Below are positions 12,106 through 23,937 of a stretch of DNA of 64,000 nt, in pieces (the first letter of the stretch is position 1; each line of letters begins with the position of its first letter). The stretch comes from Zizania palustris. Lineage: Eukaryota; Streptophyta; Magnoliopsida; Poales; Poaceae. The notes under the pieces were generated by a model. That model saw nothing but the letters and a program-made list of their open reading frames with translations. It made no database searches and was not told the origin of the DNA. The stretch spans positions 49,107,164 to 49,171,163 of the forward strand of contig JAAALK010000289.1 of assembly GCA_019279435.1 (NCBI GenBank), in the 5' to 3' direction. The position numbers were made by a program, and so were the translations under genes.

Positions 12106-14380
12106 TCACAAGTCGCGTTCAAATCCATAAAGTGAAAAGTCATACACACTCAACACCCTCACTTGGTTGATTCGAATTATGGGCATCACTGCTGCCTCTT
12201 GGATCATTAACATTTGAAGCCGAGGGTCCATCCTGACCGGGAGTGTGAACAATCTGAAGCAATAGATAAAATTAGGGAAAATTATCAACTAACAAGCTAA
12301 CTCAAATAACCATCTAAACGCTAACTCAAGTAACTCAAGTAACGACATGTCAGGAGGTATCGCGGCTGTAGGAGGAGTACCAAAGGGAAATAATGGTGGT
12401 GGGGCAGGTATCGGTTGGAACTACGACATGTCAAATCCTTGTTGCTAGGTCATTTGCTATACATATTGTAATGCAATCAGTTAGTTTTAAACCTATTGCT
12501 AAATATTATATAGTTGTAATGCAGCAAATAAACTTACTTGCATCATTGTCTACTGTTGTGCTAAGCAAGCAGCATAATACTCTTGATACTGCCTCATTGC
12601 CTCGTGTGACTACCTCAATTCCTCCGACAGCTGAAGCACTTCCGGGTTTTCTTCTGAACAGCGACAACAAGAGCTAACTCCTAAGGATCCTTAGTACAAT
12701 CGAGTTGACTTTTGAGCTCTCATCTCCCTTGAGTCAACTATTCCATTGAATATAGAATACATGTAACATTGAATACATTATTTACTATTACAGTACCACA
12801 CACAAAACATTGATAAACTTCATATCACCGTCCATGGCTCTTTCCACCTCCACTATAGTACATGTCCATTGGGTCGACATGTTGCCTCCGCCAATCATAC
12901 TCCTTTCCATGGAGTTGAACCATTTGTTGACCATATTGTGTCTGCAAAAACTAACAATGTCGATTAGACGGAGAAAAATGATACAAAATCTTAAAATTGT
13001 TAACATCTCATCAAACAATCTGTGGCTGACTGACTACAATGTATACGGATGTGAAGGATCTACTCCTTTATGACCACCTATATAAACCTCGATGTCACTT
13101 GGCTCAACACCAGTTTTAGCTTCCTGTAGATATGAGTTATTCACATTACAATATATATAGATAAAGTGACAAGTGTAGGTCTTACCGTGTGTTTAGCCAA
13201 GCATATATGTCCATTAGCCCCATATTTGTTCTTTGGATCCGTTCCACGACAAAGTCTTTTCTTCTTGGAAACATTCTTGAATTCACTTTAAGACCGAAGC
13301 TTGCAGAATTCAATGTAGGCATCGTCACGGTGTGCAAACCATAGAATCCTCACCTGAACAGATGTAAAGCTTCTACATTATATGAAAATAAATCTCAAAA
13401 ATCGAAGATCAAAAGAGTAAGAATTGTTTATCAAACGATATTGCTCCTAAATCAAGTATATTGCTAAAGAACCCATCCCCTTGTTCATTTGTTGCCCTAA
13501 TTTCTCCTTGAAGTACTAATTGTTCGCCTGAATCCAAACAAACGAAATTGCGTCCTTCACAACCTTATGTGCATTGTTGTTAAAGACAATGAGAGCATGA
13601 TTACGGTGATTGCCCAATTCTAGCAAGCAAAAACGTAACTGAAAAATACAATAAGATATGCATTAATATTAGTAACCTACTGTAACTCCAGAAGTTTTGC
13701 GTTAAAACAAAACAATGCATGAAAATAATCATACCTAGAAGTCATTAGACATTGTGTCCTTGGCAGTTCTGTAGACCCCGTTAGGAGCAAACCGGTATTG
13801 GTCCCAAGTTGTGCATAGTTGCCGCTCACCAGTCGGCAGTGTCAACACCCCTAGGTAGTGAAGATGACATGGGTTATCCAATATCTGGTTAACCCGTCTG
13901 ACCCTTGAAGTGTTGTCAAACCTAGAGTCAATCTAAGATATAGAAATACATAATAAATAAAGTCAATAAACTAAAATAATTTTTTAACAGTAAAGCACAA
14001 CACTAGAGTATGAGACTTACCCATCACCTACAGGCGTGATCTCGATCTTGTTTCCATCCGAGGGGCATAGGTGGGGTGACCAGGTGGCTCATCCTGAAAT
14101 GATATAAGGATGATGCGGACCCTAGAGCCTCTACGTCGACCTGACCCGCACCCTCGTCCTGCCTCGCACCATCCATATCCTCCTGCCCCGCACCCTCCGG
14201 GTCAGCCTCCTGCACCGCACCCTCTGGGTCATCCTCCTAACCCACACCCTCTGGGTCATTCTCTTCATCCTGCAAAATGGTATGAAAAATAATTAGTAAA
14301 AGTTTATAACTGGCATAAAATTCAATTTGAAGGTTACCTCATCGTCACATAGAAATGCGATTGTTCGACCCCGCAATTCC
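12106..14380 (-). pseudogene. En/Spm transposase remnants (Ptta / Transposase_24-like)
   Basis: Fragments only. Read leftward, minus-strand pieces near 13750-13930 give NPCHLHYLGVLTLPTGERQL and WDQYRFAPNGVYRTAKD. Pieces near 13190-13340 give AYIEFCKLRS and KKKRLCRGTDPKNKYGANGH. The latter resembles the KK-GTDP-K-G segment of plant Ptta/En/Spm ORF1 proteins. Stops and frameshifts break every frame, and intron-like gaps separate the pieces. The identification rests on short motifs and its position inside a CACTA element. Confidence 0.45.
14190..14268 (-). repeat. 27-bp tandem repeat, three copies
   Basis: Copies starting near 14190, 14217 and 14244 each carry ACCCTCYGGGTCA. A 27-bp period keeps frame and gives an acidic nine-residue repeat (DPEGAGQED type) on the minus strand, probably part of the transposase remnant. 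Confidence 0.75.
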
Positions 14381-14724
14381 AGGTCTACGTTGTTGATAGC
14401 AAAAAATGGCATCAATGGTTAATATTGTCAAAATATCAATTTTGGTAATTTGGGCCGAAAATACACATGTCCCGGGTCAGGCCGAAGCCCTACAGGGTCG
14501 AAGGACCATTGGGCTACGGACTCCAAAAGCTTCCAGCAAACCCACGGCCTTCGGCTAGAAGGCCTTCGGAGGCCCACGTCGCCGAAGCTTCGGCCCGAGG
14601 AGCAGGCTTCGACGGGCCTGGCCGAAGGCCTGCTTCAGGCAAAGATAGAGTTGGACCCGATTCTGGCTAAGTGTTTATCTCTATTTAGCCAAATTATAGC
14701 AGATTAGATTAGAGGTCTAGCCCC

Positions 14725-14732
14725 TATAAATA
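14725..14732 (+). promoter_or_regulatory. LTR TATA box
   Basis: TATAAATA lies 300 bp inside the Gypsy LTR, preceded by a pyrimidine-rich stretch, and is the likely start region of the retrotransposon transcript. Confidence 0.55.
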
Positions 14733-14883
14733 CAGAGGTGAAGACGGCTCAGGCCCCCCCGAACAACACAAATCAACCACAAAGCCCTAGCTTTGAATCG
14801 CATTTACTTTATCTTTACTTTTATGTACTCTACGTGGGTTTGCCTGGAAGCCCTCCAACGGCCACTTCGTAACAGTGGGAACC

Positions 14884-14991
14884 CTTGTTACTTCGCTTGT
14901 GAAGTATCCGTTAATCTACGTAATAGATTGCTATCGCCTTGTTACTTCGCTTGTGAAGTATCCGCTAATCTGCGTAACAGATTGCTATCTT
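14884..14991 (+). repeat. 54-bp tandem duplication within the LTR
   Basis: CTTGTTACTTCGCTTGTGAA begins at 14884 and again at 14938, with a few substitutions between the copies. It lies downstream of the TATA box, in the R/U5 region. Confidence 0.9.
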
Positions 14992-15651
14992 CGCTACTAG
15001 TGCAACACTTGGCAGAATTCGGTCCTCAGGCCGAATTAGTACTTCGAATCTTATCTGTTACAGTTTACCTACGTTCGGAGCTACTTCGTCAGAGGTGTTT
15101 GGAGCTGAGAGATCAGTTTTGGAGGTTGCCAGAACACCCTTCGGTGAGACTTTTGCTTCGACGACGTGCTCCGTCGGCAGACTTCGTCACGACAGGCTTC
15201 GCCATGCTCGCACCCTGCTCCGGACGAAGTCACGTTCGCGCGTTGCGTTTGAGCCATTATCTTGTATCTTACCGTATCAGAGACTTCGCGCCGAACCCCG
15301 CTGTTCTGAGGTGATTGTCGCGTCCAGATCCGTTCGGAGTTCATCTTCAGCCAGATCAGTCTGAACGATGAAGGTACCCTTCGGCGGGACACTTCACACT
15401 AGACGACGAAGGTACACTTCGGCGACCCCCTTCGCACCATACTTCGAAGCAGACAGGCTCCGACCGGTTTGCTGATTTATTCTTTTAATATATTTCTTTC
15501 GGCTAATTGGATTATTTTGTGTGATATGATTATCTGGCGACTCCACCCCCTTACCATGGCTAAGGGTAGTCGGAACGCGACGTCGGTGCTGTGTTACGCT
15601 TAGGCTTGTCCCTAAGTATTTGCACACTTTTGGATCATCGAACTGACCTAA

Positions 15652-17676
15652 GTGCGGGGGCACGTTTTTGTGTCAACACACTTTTTGGTGACTCCGCCGG
15701 GGAAAAGCTACGCCAACATGATGGGTATGTCTACATCGGCCATCGGTACATCTACAACGACTACTACGTCTACACCGCCGATGGACACCATAGGAGGTGT
15801 GGATATCGACAACCGCAACATCTTAACACCTACTCTTGAAGATATTCCCGCAGAAGACCGAGCAGAGATCGAGGCAAAGTTGAAGGCGCTCCAAGACATG
15901 ATGCTTGGGGGCTACGTCAAGACACGTGCAGGCTTCATCAAGCGCGAAATCATTGCCCCTGACCTTGCTCGGACCCAGGTAACACCCATATCGCCTCGTT
16001 TATCCTCTTTAGAGATTGAGCAAAAAATAGCTGCATCAGTAGATCAGACCGTTAGCGCTTCGCTAGCCAACCGTTTAGATTCGGCAATTAGCTCCCAAGT
16101 AGAGGCTACACCTATAAGGTTCGGCTTTACTAAGGTCGTACCATCAGTCCCTATTGCAAGTATACCTCCGGTTAATCATGTGTATAGCAGAACTAATGGT
16201 AGCACTGGCAAGACCGTTACGTCTCCGGCCCTAACACCAGCGGCCGAGACTAGTCATTATGCTTACAACCAAACTAGTGTTGTGTATCATGTGCCTCCAC
16301 CACCTGCGCTGGTACCAGCCCTGCCCGCGCCACATGTGCAGGCACCCAGGCACGAGCACGTCATACAGATAGCGCGTAGGGAAGAGGCCCATGGCCGACA
16401 CACCGATATCCCGCCACGTGTCGTGCCCCCGCATGAGAGACGTGCGCAGGCGGCAGGCCAAGATGACCTAGAAGAGCGGATCCGCGCGCTATTTAGGGAA
16501 TGCGCCGGCTTTGTGCCTAAGGGTCAGGTTAGGGTTTACCGTAAGCCATATCTCGATCATTTCGATACAATACCCTACCACCGCGGCTATAGAATCCCCG
16601 AATTCACTAAGTTCAACGGTGAGGGTAGCAAAACCACACTAGAGCATGTTAGTCAATTTTTAGCACAGTGTGGAGAAGCTAGCGGGATAGAAGCCCTAAA
16701 AATTAGACTATTCTCTCTCTCGCTATCCGGCATGGATTTCACTTGGTTTTCGGTGCTCCCGCCGAACTCCGTTCAGACATGGGATGAATTAGAACAAAAA
16801 TTCCATGACTACTTTTACACGGGCGAGACAGAACTCAGGCTTTCACACTTGACATCGGTTAGGCAGAAATCTAACGAGAATGTCTCCGAGTAAATCAAGC
16901 GTTTTAGGGATACTAGAAACCGATGTTTCAACCTTAATATTTCAGAAAGAGATTTGGCGGACCTAGCTTTTAATGGGTTGCGTTCTGAGATTAAAGAAAG
17001 ATTAGACAACCAGAACTTTTTAGAGGTTAGCCAAGTCCTGCAGCAGACTCTGGTCCAAGAAGGCCGAACCAAAGACAAAAAGTTTATTAAAATGTTTAAC
17101 AAGCCTAGGGCTGAAATCCACGTCATGGAACGCTCCGACGAGGAGGATTCAGAAGAGGAGGATTCGGCCGACATGTACGCGGCCGAATGGGTTTGGAACG
17201 CTAAGAGTAAACCTATCACTTGCTTTGAGTTACGGCTGTCTCCCACGAAGAATCGGCCTAGTGAGGTCAAGTACTCATTTGACATAACTAAATGTGATAA
17301 AATATTTGATTTTCTCTTAAAGAACCAGCTCCTCAGGTTGCCTAAGGGCCAAGTCATTCCATTTGCCGATGAGTTAAAGAAACATCCATATTGTAAGTGG
17401 CATGACTCGCATTCGCATAATACTAATGATTGCAATGTTTTTCGATGGTAGGTTCAATCGGCCATAGAAGAAGGACGATTGAAAATAGACCACAATCCAA
17501 AGATGAAGCTGGACAAAGATCCTTTCCCCGTCAACGCCGTCGACCTCGGCGAGAAGGATGTATTGATTCAGCCAGAGCAGACCAAGTCAACTATAGGGAA
17601 GGTGATAATTGTTGGAGAACCACGCACGCGCACACTCATACCAAAGAACCCCGAGGTGGGAGTGTGGAAATAAAAC
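15652..17676 (+). pseudogene. Gypsy gag
   Basis: The reading frame from 15652 encodes a long N-terminal region rich in Ser/Thr/Pro, then a retrotransposon gag domain (YRGYRIPEFTKFNGEG, then ETELRLSHLTSVRQKSNENV). After the stop at 16891-16893 the same frame continues with RCFNLNISERDLADLAFNGL, an acidic patch and a Cys/His motif (YCKWHDSHSHNTNDCNVF). A second stop lies at 17449-17451 and the frame continues to 17676. Both stops can be explained by C-to-T change of a glutamine codon. The frame is otherwise intact over 2 kb, so the decay is light. Confidence 0.8.
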
Positions 17677-17727
17677 ATTAGCATCCCTTCGGCTAAGGCT
17701 CACAAGAAGCCGAAGGTAACATACAAG

Positions 17728-18159
17728 ATGTTGTTGAACAAGCATCAAAGAAAAGCCAAGGAAGCAGGCTCCCGTGCTAAAAAACTAAGTCAGCTGAAGG
17801 ACCCAAGACTTCCGGAGGGTGGCTTCGAACCGCAGTGGTCGAACCCTTCGCACAGCGACTTCGGACCACAATGGCCAGACCCTCTGCATCGGGACTTCGG
17901 GACACGGTGGCCTAACACTCCGTACGGCGGCTTCGGACCTCAATGGTCGAACCCCTCGTACAGTAGCTTCAGACCCCAGTGGCCGAACCCCATGCGGAGC
18001 GAATTTGGCCCCAAATGGCTAGACCCCGCAACATTCTGGACGAACCCTTCGACAGGAGGCTTCGGCCCACACTGGCCGAACGTACCTCCGGTCTGGCAGG
18101 ACCCCTCACTGATATGGTCCGAGACACCGTCGACTCTGCCGAACCCCCCCTCCGGGTAA
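17728..18159 (+). pseudogene. Gypsy gag-pol linker with FGPQW-type tandem repeats
   Basis: This stays in the gag frame after an interruption at 17674-17676. Residues about 31-125 form seven or so degenerate repeats of 12-13 residues: GGFEPQWSNP, SDFGPQWPDP, RDFGTRWPNT, GGFGPQWSNP, SSFRPQWPNP, SEFGPKWLDP, GGFGPHWPNV. The conserved core is F-G-P-x-W-x-[ND]-P. I know of no function for it; a low-complexity linker between gag and protease is the simplest reading. Confidence 0.6.
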
Positions 18160-19024
18160 CGAGTTCGGCTCACAGTGGGCGAGGCCACTAGAGCCACCGA
18201 TGCCTCCACCGTACAACTGGGCGAGGACTCCGTGGGCTCCGTATGTATCATAGCCGGAGTACCCTCTGCAACCTACCGCTATGCCTTGTTTTCCTTCGGA
18301 GTATTATGAATGGCAGGGACAAACAGATGTAGCGGAGGGAGGCATCATCCACAGACTATCTGTGGTGCCTCTGAATCGGTCCATGCAGAGCGAAGTCGAA
18401 GGATACAGGCGCGAAGAGGCCGAGGACAGGGAGTCCGAAGCTATCATAGTTAGAGTAGGGTCCCAGGAAGTCCCAATCCCGAAGGCCTTCTCGCCGAAGT
18501 CTGACGAAGGTAAGTCCCCTGCTTCGGCCGAAGCCCGCGCCGGAGCCTGGTCCGATCGGCCGAACGAGGCTGGTCCGACTGCCAGGGTCCGGAGTGAATG
18601 CCCCTCCGAATACAGAGTACATGAGGCCGAAGTAAGCAATACCACTTCGGCTAAAGTTGATAGGAACCAGGCAGTAGCACCTGGAACCAAGCCACAACCA
18701 TCTTAGGAACCTCCAAGCATGTCCAAATCACAAAAGAGACGTCTGCAATGACTACAGGCACAAGAGATGCGCGAGAAGAAAACCGAGGACGAGCGCGACG
18801 CTATTTTTGAGGAAATCCGCCCTCGACCAACTACAAGACAGGTATGGAGGATGAAGCCGGTTGAGATGATCAACCCGGCTCCTAGTCCAAGCGACAACGA
18901 CGACATTCTTGACGACGACTACTCACCTATCTCCGAGGGGCCTGCACCCTAGGCGATGGACATCAACATCGTCATGCTACCCGCCGAGTTCACCCTGCCG
19001 TAGGACGAGGCCAAGGTCGCTCAG

Positions 19025-19630
19025 TTGAACCTTGGCCGACGCAATGCTATATTTGAGAAACCCGAGGACTCGGCTCGCCATCTAAAGCCCCTCTACGTCA
19101 GAGGTCACATTGATGGAAAGCCGATTTCCCAGATGCTTGTCGACAGTGGCGCCACTGTTAACCTAATGCCCTACTCGCTATTGAAGAAACTTGGCAAGGA
19201 CGAGGATGATCTGAAAAAGACCAACTTGATGCTCAATGGTTTCAACGACGAGAGTTCCGAGGCCAAGGGTGTGCTCTCCATGGAGTTTACAGTGGGCAAC
19301 AAGACGTTGCCAACAGCGTTTTTCGTCGTCGATGTACAAGGTAACTACAGCGTGCTGCTTGGGCGCGACTGGATTCATGCGAATTGCTGCATTCCTTCTA
19401 CTCTGCATCAGTGCCTAATCCAGTGGGACGACGATGAAGTAGAAGTTATACCCGCAGACACTTCGGCTCAAGTGGCATTGGCCGATGTGTCAGTTGACGC
19501 CGTTCACAACAAGGTAGAGTGTTTGTCAGGTAGAGATCTTTCGGATTATGATTTTGTTAGCATGTCTGGAGGACGCTTTGTACTAGTGTCTATAAAGTTG
19601 GCTAGTGTAGCACGACTTTTTTTGTATTAG
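19025..19630 (+). pseudogene. Gypsy retropepsin (aspartic protease)
   Basis: A 201-codon frame carries the catalytic motif LVDSGATVNLMPYSLLKKLG, then FTVGNKTLPTAFFVVDVQG and SVLLGRDWIHANCCIPSTLH, which are the flap and the second conserved (LLGRDWI) region of Gypsy retropepsins. In an intact element it would be released from the polyprotein and cleave gag-pol. It lies between the gag linker and the RT and is in frame with neither without repair. Confidence 0.85.
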
Positions 19631-19758
19631 TGGTCATGTCTAGCAAGAGTAATCTGGATTAGCTAAAGTCTCATGTAGAGCAGTATCGGTCTAATAAAGA
19701 CGGTATTGCCGAGGCCACCGAAGACTTTAGCGAGGTAGAGAAATTAGGACAAGGTTTT

Positions 19759-20611
19759 GTGTCGGCCGATCCCTTGGAGGAAGTTGACATAGGTGATGGT
19801 AGCATCCCGAGGCCAACTTTTGTAAACCAACATTTACAACCTGATGAAAAGGCCAAAGTAATAAAGTTGCTTCGGTCGTATGTTGATTGCTTTGCATGGG
19901 AGTATAGCGCGATGCCGAGACTAAGCCATGAGCTCATGGAGCATCGTCTACATATCAAGTCCAGATTTAGGCCTTATAAACAACCTCCTTGTCGCTTTAA
20001 TTCGGCCGTCTATGACCAAGTTAAAGAAGAAGTAGAGCGACTGCTCAAAGCTGGATTCATTAGGCCATGCAGGTACGCGGAATGGGTCGCTAACATTGTG
20101 CCTGTAGACAAGAAAGGGAGCGGCAAGATACGGGTATGTATTGATTTCAGAGATCTAAATAGAGCCACTCCGAAGGACAAGTATCCGATGTCGATAGCCG
20201 ACATGCTAATCAACGATGCTCCAGGACACAAGGTACTAAGTTTTCTCGATGGCAATGCTGGTTATAATCAAATCTTTATGGCCGAAGAGGACGTCTACAA
20301 GACTGTCTTTTGATGCCTTGGTTTTGTCGGTTTATTCAAGTGGGTCATCATGACTTTTGGTTTGAAAAATGTTGGCACCACGTATCAGCGTGCTATGAAC
20401 TTAATCTTTCATGACTTGCTAGGAGTTATGTTAGAAGTCTACATTGATGATGTCGTAGTCAAATCGGATGCTATGGGAAACCATTTAGCCGATTTAAAAG
20501 TTGTTTTTGATAGGATGCGGCAGTATGGTTTAAAAATGAACCCACTCAAGTGTGCTTTTTGCGTGTCGGCGGGTAAGTTCTTAGGTTTCATGATCCATGA
20601 GAGAGGCATAG
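19759..20611 (+). pseudogene. Gypsy reverse transcriptase, interrupted
   Basis: RT motifs in order are KQPPCRFN, LLKAGFIRPCRYAEWVANIV, GKIRVCIDFRDLNRATPKD and FLDGNAGYNQI. After a TGA stop at 20311-20313 come KWVIMTFGLKNVGTTYQRAM, the YIDDVVVKS catalytic box (about 20440) and GKFLGFMIHERGI. Residue-level conservation is high and the active-site DD is present. The frame is broken by the stop (CGA to TGA would explain it) and then by the solo LTR starting at 20612. Its continuation, EIDPKRLEKI, resumes at 22801. Confidence 0.9.
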
Positions 20612-22800
20612 TGTTGGAATGGAAACGGCGACCAGAGGGGGGTGAATAGGAGCTTTTAAGATTTCAGACTAAAAATAGCCTTCTGTTTTAATTCTGTCTT
20701 CTGCGGAACAGGCTTCGAACACACCCTTCGAAGTTCTGGTTCGGAGGTATTTTACAGCTCCGAAAATAGGCTTCGCAAAAAGCAAAAGTTCGAAGCCAAG
20801 AAGACTTCGCTCCACCCACAACTCCGAAAATTCAGCTCTGCTAAGTCAGTGTAGGCTCCGCACACAGGGTGCCTTCGAGCAGGCTTCGCACTTCACCCTT
20901 CGCAAGAGCGGACTTCCCCCTGAGGACTTCGATCAGCTCTGTTAAGTCAGTGCAGGCTCAGCATACTAGGTGCCTTTGAGCAGGCTTTGCACTTCACCCT
21001 TCGCAAGAGCAGACATCCCTCTACAGACTTCGACCAAATACTCAGCAACAGCAACTGGTGCTGGGCTTCGTACTTCGAAGGTCTAAACGCACACTGAATA
21101 GACTTCGCCGAGGACTTCGACACAGGAAGAAAATGGGCTTCGACTCAAGTCAAACAGTGCTTCGCTAGTAATTAGAGAGGTCTAGCCTCCAGTTTACACA
21201 GAGCGAACAGATACTGAAAAACACACACTTCTCACAAACAGACTTCTCACACACTTCTCCAGATGATTCAAAACACAACTTCACTCAGGAAGAAGAAGGT
21301 GTACAGAGGAATCAAAGCAAGAAGTGCAACACAGAATACAAGTTCAAGCACAAATGAGAACATAATCAAAGTTTCATTACTTGAACAGGGAACACAAAAA
21401 GAACTCACAGACTGAATACAGAGAGTGTGGCGGCTAGCACATGAGTTCTACAATGGCTTCTCAAAGTGTTGATGTGACCTAGCTAGCCTCCACTATTTAT
21501 AGGCACTATTCAGCCCTGTGAATAGACTACTTTACCCCTAGGGTTTACACCGGTTTTGTCTCATCAGAACAGGGGGTACAACTGGTAGTCTACTTTATTT
21601 GGAGGCTTCTTTTGTCAGCTTCGCAGAGGGGACAACACTAGCTTTTGCAGAGCAGACGCTGTCAGCCTTTGCAGTTTTGGACCCTTCTGAAGCCCCCCTT
21701 CGCACGCGAAGGGTGCGGTAGCTTCGGTGAGAAGCCTTGAGCCTGACGGCCTTCGCTTCACCGAAGTCAGCCTTCGATACAGTGATGGTTTTGAGCCGAA
21801 GCCGTCAAAGCCCTTGGGCCTTCCCACCAACATCTTCGGAGTGGACCACCACGGCTTCGCAGCTTATCCCAGCTCGAACTCTGTAAGTCCGTGTACCGAA
21901 GCCATGCATGGTCGAAGTACCTCAAGTCAGCCTCACTCCGGAGCCAGCCTCACTCCGAAGCCTGCCTCACTTCGAAGCCTGCCTCACTCTGAAGTCAGCT
22001 TCACTCCGAAGTCAGCTTCACTCCGAAGCCCCACCTTCGGAGTACCACCCTTCGAAGTCCCTCCTTCGTCCAAGGCCTCCGCATGAATCATTCCATGAGC
22101 ACTTCATCGCAGTGTCTCTCCCCGAGCACACTCCTCGACGATCCTCACCCGGACCATGCCTTCGATGCACCTCGACTTCTGAGACCTTCGTTGGGTATAC
22201 CTTCGAGTGCCTCCCTCCGGAGCACACTTCGAACGCCTTGCCTCATGTCTGAGGACTTAGTCCACCATACTCCGAAGTCACTCCATTCGGAGTACCCTTC
22301 GAAGTTCCTCGCTTCCGAGGACTTTGTCTTGGAGTACCTTCACCCGGAGCCACACTCCGCACATACTGCCTTCTCCTAGCGCACCTCGACCCCTTCGCAG
22401 CCTTCGTGACGAAGCTCCCTGCTCCCCTGGCATCAAGCCTCCCGCTTGACCCAGGTTCACTCGCTACGAACCGTCCGTCACCTCTGAAGTCACCTGCGCA
22501 CCACAGACAAACAGACAAGTGTATCCAGTACCGCGGAGACCTCTCTAGGTGAACAACCTCCGATACACACTCCGGTGTACCGCCCAAAATACCGAGACCT
22601 TTGGTACGAACCAGTCATCGTGTACTGCCGGACCCCTCTGACAGGCACACTCTGCTGCAACAGCTGCAGCAACCAGACCCACCGAACCCTTCGGTGAAAC
22701 AACCTCCGAACCCCTTCGGAGGGACCCCTTCGAATCAGAGGGTAAAAACTGTCAATCACTCATCACAGACTCCGAAACCAACCCTTGGTTTCTCACATAG
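20607..22800 (-). mobile_element. Solo LTR of the Sirevirus-like family in the Gypsy RT
   Basis: The insert at 20612-22795 starts TGTTGGAATGG and ends TTGGTTTCTCA. It is flanked by the perfect 5-bp target duplication CATAG (20607-20611 and 22796-22800). Removing the insert and one CATAG restores the RT frame from HERGI to EIDPK. Its sequence follows the LTR at 4395-6438 closely in the same orientation. With no internal region present, it is a product of LTR-LTR recombination. Confidence 0.93.
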
Positions 22801-23920
22801 AGATTGATCCTAAGAGGCTTGAGAAAATTAGAAACGTTACAGCGCCAACATGCAAAAAAGACGTACAAAAGTTGCTAGGCAAGATGAATTATTTGTGTCG
22901 CTTTATATCTAACTTGTCGGGCAATCTTGATGCCTTTGTCCCCATACTCTGGCTAAAGAACGAGGCCGAGTTCACTTGGGGGCGAGCCAGCAAAGCGCCT
23001 TTGAGAGAATCAAGGAGTGCTTGTCATCACCACCCGTGGTGAGAGCACCCAAAGCCGAAATTCTGTTTCGGCTGTACATCACTGCTGAGGATAGCGTGAT
23101 TGGGGTCGTGCTAACCCAGGAGGTAGAAGGAAAAGAGTACATCATCACGTTCTTGAGCCGCCGCCTGCTGGACGCTAAGACCAGGTACGCATTTGTGGAA
23201 CGTTTGTGTTTATCACTTTACTACGCATGCACAAAATTGCGTCATTATCTTCTCCCTACTACATGTGTTGTCGTTTGCCAAACCGATGTTATAAAACACA
23301 TGTTACAAAAGCCGATTCTAAGTGGAAGAATCGGAAAATGGGCTTACGCTTTGATTGAATATGATTTGGCCTATGAACCCTTAAGAGCTATGAAAGGCCA
23401 GATCGTAGCCAACTTCATAGTTGATCACAACATAGACGTCAGTTGGAGCGACAATATTGCTTTGATTGAAGTAATGTCATGGAAACTTTACTTTGATGGT
23501 TCAGATTGCAAAAATGGTCGAGGTATTGGAGTGGTCCTCATATCGCCTAGCGGAGCGCACTTTGAGACCTCGACTCATTTAGAGTTTCCTTCTACTAATA
23601 ACCAAGCTGAATACGAGGCTTTACTGCTAGGGCTTGAATTGTTAGGTTCCATGGGTGTTAAACATGTCCATGCGCATGGTGATTTCCTGTTAGTAGTACA
23701 ACAAGTGGCTAAGAGTGCTCAATGTTTCAATGGCTTGCTAAACAGCTACTTGGATAAGTGCCTGGACCTAGTTTCTACTTTTCATGACTTCAAAATTTCT
23801 CATGTGTCGAGAGAGGCCAATTCGGTTGCAAATGATTTGGCTCAGCAAGCATCTGGTTACCAAGTCAGTAGAAGAAAATTTTCTATACGAGAAAAGACGA
23901 TGTTTGGTCATCTAAGGTAG
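22801..23920 (+). pseudogene. Gypsy RNase H plus additional (Tat) RNase H
   Basis: After the RT thumb (KKDVQKLLGKMNYLCRFISN) comes a first RNase H (AEILFRLYITAEDSVIGVVL, FLSRRLLDAKTRYAFVERLC). A tether then leads to a second RNase H: LYFDGSDCKNGRGIGVVL (Asp), NNQAEYEALLLGLE (Glu), HAHGDFLLVVQQV (Asp), ANDLAQQASGY (Asp). All four catalytic acids of the second domain are visible. Two RNase H domains in this order are the hallmark of Tat elements. A one-base frame change near 23000 separates the two frames. The coding sequence ends at about 23920 at the junction with the next element, with no integrase. Confidence 0.88.
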
Positions 23921-23937
23921 CTCGGGGGATGACTCGA

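Larger units (their letters stand above)
11469..14425. mobile_element. CACTA (En/Spm) element, one end plus transposase remnants
   Basis: The terminus CACTACAAGAAAACATG begins at 11469 and is followed to about 11800 by direct and inverted copies of AACTTCCGTCGGC, a classic subterminal array. A CACATTC-rich stretch and minus-strand transposase remnants follow. The Gypsy LTR at 14426 interrupts the element, and its other end is not visible beyond that insertion. Confidence 0.75.
14426..15678 (+). repeat. 5' LTR of Tat-type Gypsy
   Basis: The LTR runs from TGTCAAAATATC at 14426 to GTGTCAACA at 15678. It is followed by TTTTTGGTGACTCCGCC, the usual sequence just inside grass Tat-type LTRs. A TATA box lies at 14725. 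The end could be 2 bases further right (ACA repeat). Confidence 0.65.
14426..23920 (+). mobile_element. Tat-lineage Ty3/Gypsy retrotransposon, 3' truncated
   Basis: The order is 5' LTR (14426-15678), gag, linker, protease, reverse transcriptase, RNase H and a second RNase H. A second RNase H between RT-RH and integrase marks the Tat/Ogre group. Integrase and the 3' LTR are absent; near 23920 the sequence changes to an unrelated minus-strand element. A 2184-bp solo LTR (20612-22795) interrupts the RT. Stop codons occur in gag and RT, so the element is dead. Internal order fits Gypsy, not copia. Confidence 0.85.
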
